This document shows, in pieces, positions 62,823-64,000 of a stretch of DNA of 64,000 nucleotides. Both the position numbers and the translations under genes were made by a program. Below the pieces are notes generated by a model, which was given only the letters and a program-made list of their open reading frames with translations, did not search any database and was not told where the DNA came from. Origin of the DNA: Eopsaltria australis (Eukaryota; Chordata; Aves; Passeriformes; Petroicidae); contig JAVTVJ010000040.1 of the NCBI GenBank assembly GCA_034509425.1, positions 9,501,001-9,565,000 on the forward strand, read 5' to 3'. Within the stretch, counting starts at the first letter, position 1. Each line of letters starts with the position of its first letter.

Positions 62823-63030
62823 CCGAGCCAACCCACCTTGGACCCCGCATGTGCAGAAAGTCTCCAGCCCATGAATCATCTATATAGCATGTTGTGGTCC
62901 GCCGTGCAAGTTGTGGAGAAATACGTGCCAAAAGCTGATCTCCAAAGCCTCAGACAGCTTAGTCAGTATAAATTATCTCTTAGGATGAATTATTCTGTCT
63001 TGATTTGCCAATTTGACTCCTTCTCCATTT
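62823..63030 (+). other. Weak candidate protein-coding exon, unknown
   Basis: I do not recognise a gene here. A 208-bp open stretch starts directly after TTCTGTAG, a possible splice acceptor, and ends at GTAAGT at 63031-63036, an excellent donor match. The frame is open throughout (69 codons plus one base), while the TAG immediately upstream at 62820-62822 is an in-frame stop. The stretch keeps several CpGs (CCGAGCC, CCCCGCA, TCCGCCGTG, TACGTG) that are rare nearby. The translation includes VVEKYVPKADLQSLRQL, which has a helical look but matches no domain known to me. The polypyrimidine tract before the AG is weak. A conserved non-coding element or chance are equally possible. Confidence 0.18.
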
Positions 63031-63512
63031 GTAAGTTGTTTCCTTCATCCTTTGCATGTGTTAGCATAGTACTGGAATACATTTAAAATCACAAGAGAAC
63101 CATTCCCATTTGTCTGGAAGGTTATTTCATGAAAGTTCTTCTTTGTTTCTAAGTATTCTTTTGCCCAGTTTTTTTCCCTCATATATCCTGAACAAGGAAG
63201 AGAAAACAGCATAAGTACTGTATAGTGTTTCAGCTTTTCTTTCTTTTTCACTCTTACCTTTATGAGAGCACAATATTACCATTTATTCTTCTCATTCACT
63301 TGAGCCTACGTTTTTTAAAACTTCTCTTTGGATTTACTAGATAAAACACATGCCATCCAATCAAAACCATTTATTGTCAGTGAGTTTTAGAGGTGAAAAC
63401 CTGAGATATATATAATTTTTAATAAAACAAAAATGACATTTGATGTCACACCCCCAGTTCAGCAAACCAGAGAAGCCCTGCTCTGGTGCCTGGTGAAACT
63501 CTACTATAAGTG

Positions 63513-63542
63513 GTGTGGCAGACTTCTCTAAGTCTGCCACAC
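63513..63542. other. Perfect 13-bp hairpin
   Basis: GTGTGGCAGACTT and AAGTCTGCCACAC are perfect inverted copies separated by the four bases CTCT. This is the longest stem-loop I saw in the window. It is too short for an animal microRNA precursor, and the flanks do not extend the pairing. Confidence 0.7.
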
Positions 63543-64000
63543 AGGAGAACACAGCAAGCTTTTCACACAGGTCTCCCAAGGATTCACAGGTGATTTAGGA
63601 TTCAAATCCTTTTCTCCATCTCTCTCCTGAGGATTCCCTTTCATGAGAGAAATCTCCTGCTGGTGCAGAACTACTGTACTGGAACTCACACTCTACCCCT
63701 CCTGGCTACTGGGCTGGGGAGGATGCTCTCCAAGATGATAAACTGAAATCCAAGGAGGATTTCACTCACTGGCTCACAGGCACTAATGTAAAGGAGGACC
63801 TAGCTACAGTATGATATATCAGCAGAGACTTCTGAGAAAATAATGGGCTTTTAAAAGAAGACATATTCCAGAAATTATCTGTATTGTAACCTACTCCAAA
63901 GTCCTGTTACACTTGACAGATGTTCAGCCAGGCTGGAGGTAAATCACAGAGTTGGCCAAAGACATTTGACTATAGGGTCTGTTGAAATTCTGAGTTCATT

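Larger units (their letters stand above)
57876..64000. other. Non-coding unique sequence
   Basis: No gene can be called firmly. It contains a second possible MIR remnant, an A-rich tract, a weak exon candidate and a strong short hairpin near the right edge. Reading frames of up to 123 codons (59179-59550, minus) match no family I know. Confidence 0.5.

Overview
The window looks like bird nuclear DNA, most likely intergenic or deep intronic sequence. It is AT-rich, has very few CpGs, and carries no dense run of open reading frames. The organism call rests on repeats: several truncated CR1 (chicken repeat 1) LINE copies, an endogenous-retrovirus solo LTR of a type common in bird genomes, and one clear MIR-like amniote CORE-SINE. 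No bacterial, plasmid or viral gene organisation is present. I found no protein-coding gene I can name, no tRNA or rRNA gene and no CRISPR array. Most reading frames over 60 codons look like chance openings; several of the others are pieces of dead CR1 reverse transcriptase.

Layout. 1-6046: unique AT-rich sequence. 6047-7079: the longest CR1 copy (+), with a recognisable reverse-transcriptase core. 7080-20244: unique sequence with a CRE/CCAAT pair near 16.0 kb and a perfect 24-bp palindrome near 17.0 kb. 20245-20440: an older, diverged CR1-type fragment (-). 20441-28074: simple repeats, a possible MIR remnant and a small CR1 3' end. 28075-28630: solo LTR (-). 28631-35118: unique sequence with short hairpins, a purine-rich tract and a cluster of palindromic sites near 32.4 kb. 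35119-35492 and 42660-43368: two CR1 copies (-) of similar type. 45121-45648: a CR1 copy (+). 45649-57639: unique sequence. 57640-57875: MIR-like SINE (+). 57876-64000: unique sequence with a possible second MIR remnant, a weak exon candidate at 62823-63030 and a 13-bp-stem hairpin at 63.5 kb.

No genes here can be shown to work together. The non-repeat parts most worth testing are the candidate regulatory clusters (about 16.03, 16.97 and 32.45 kb) and the exon candidate. I did not find a new biological system, and each of these observations needs cross-species alignment or RNA data before it means more than a sequence pattern.
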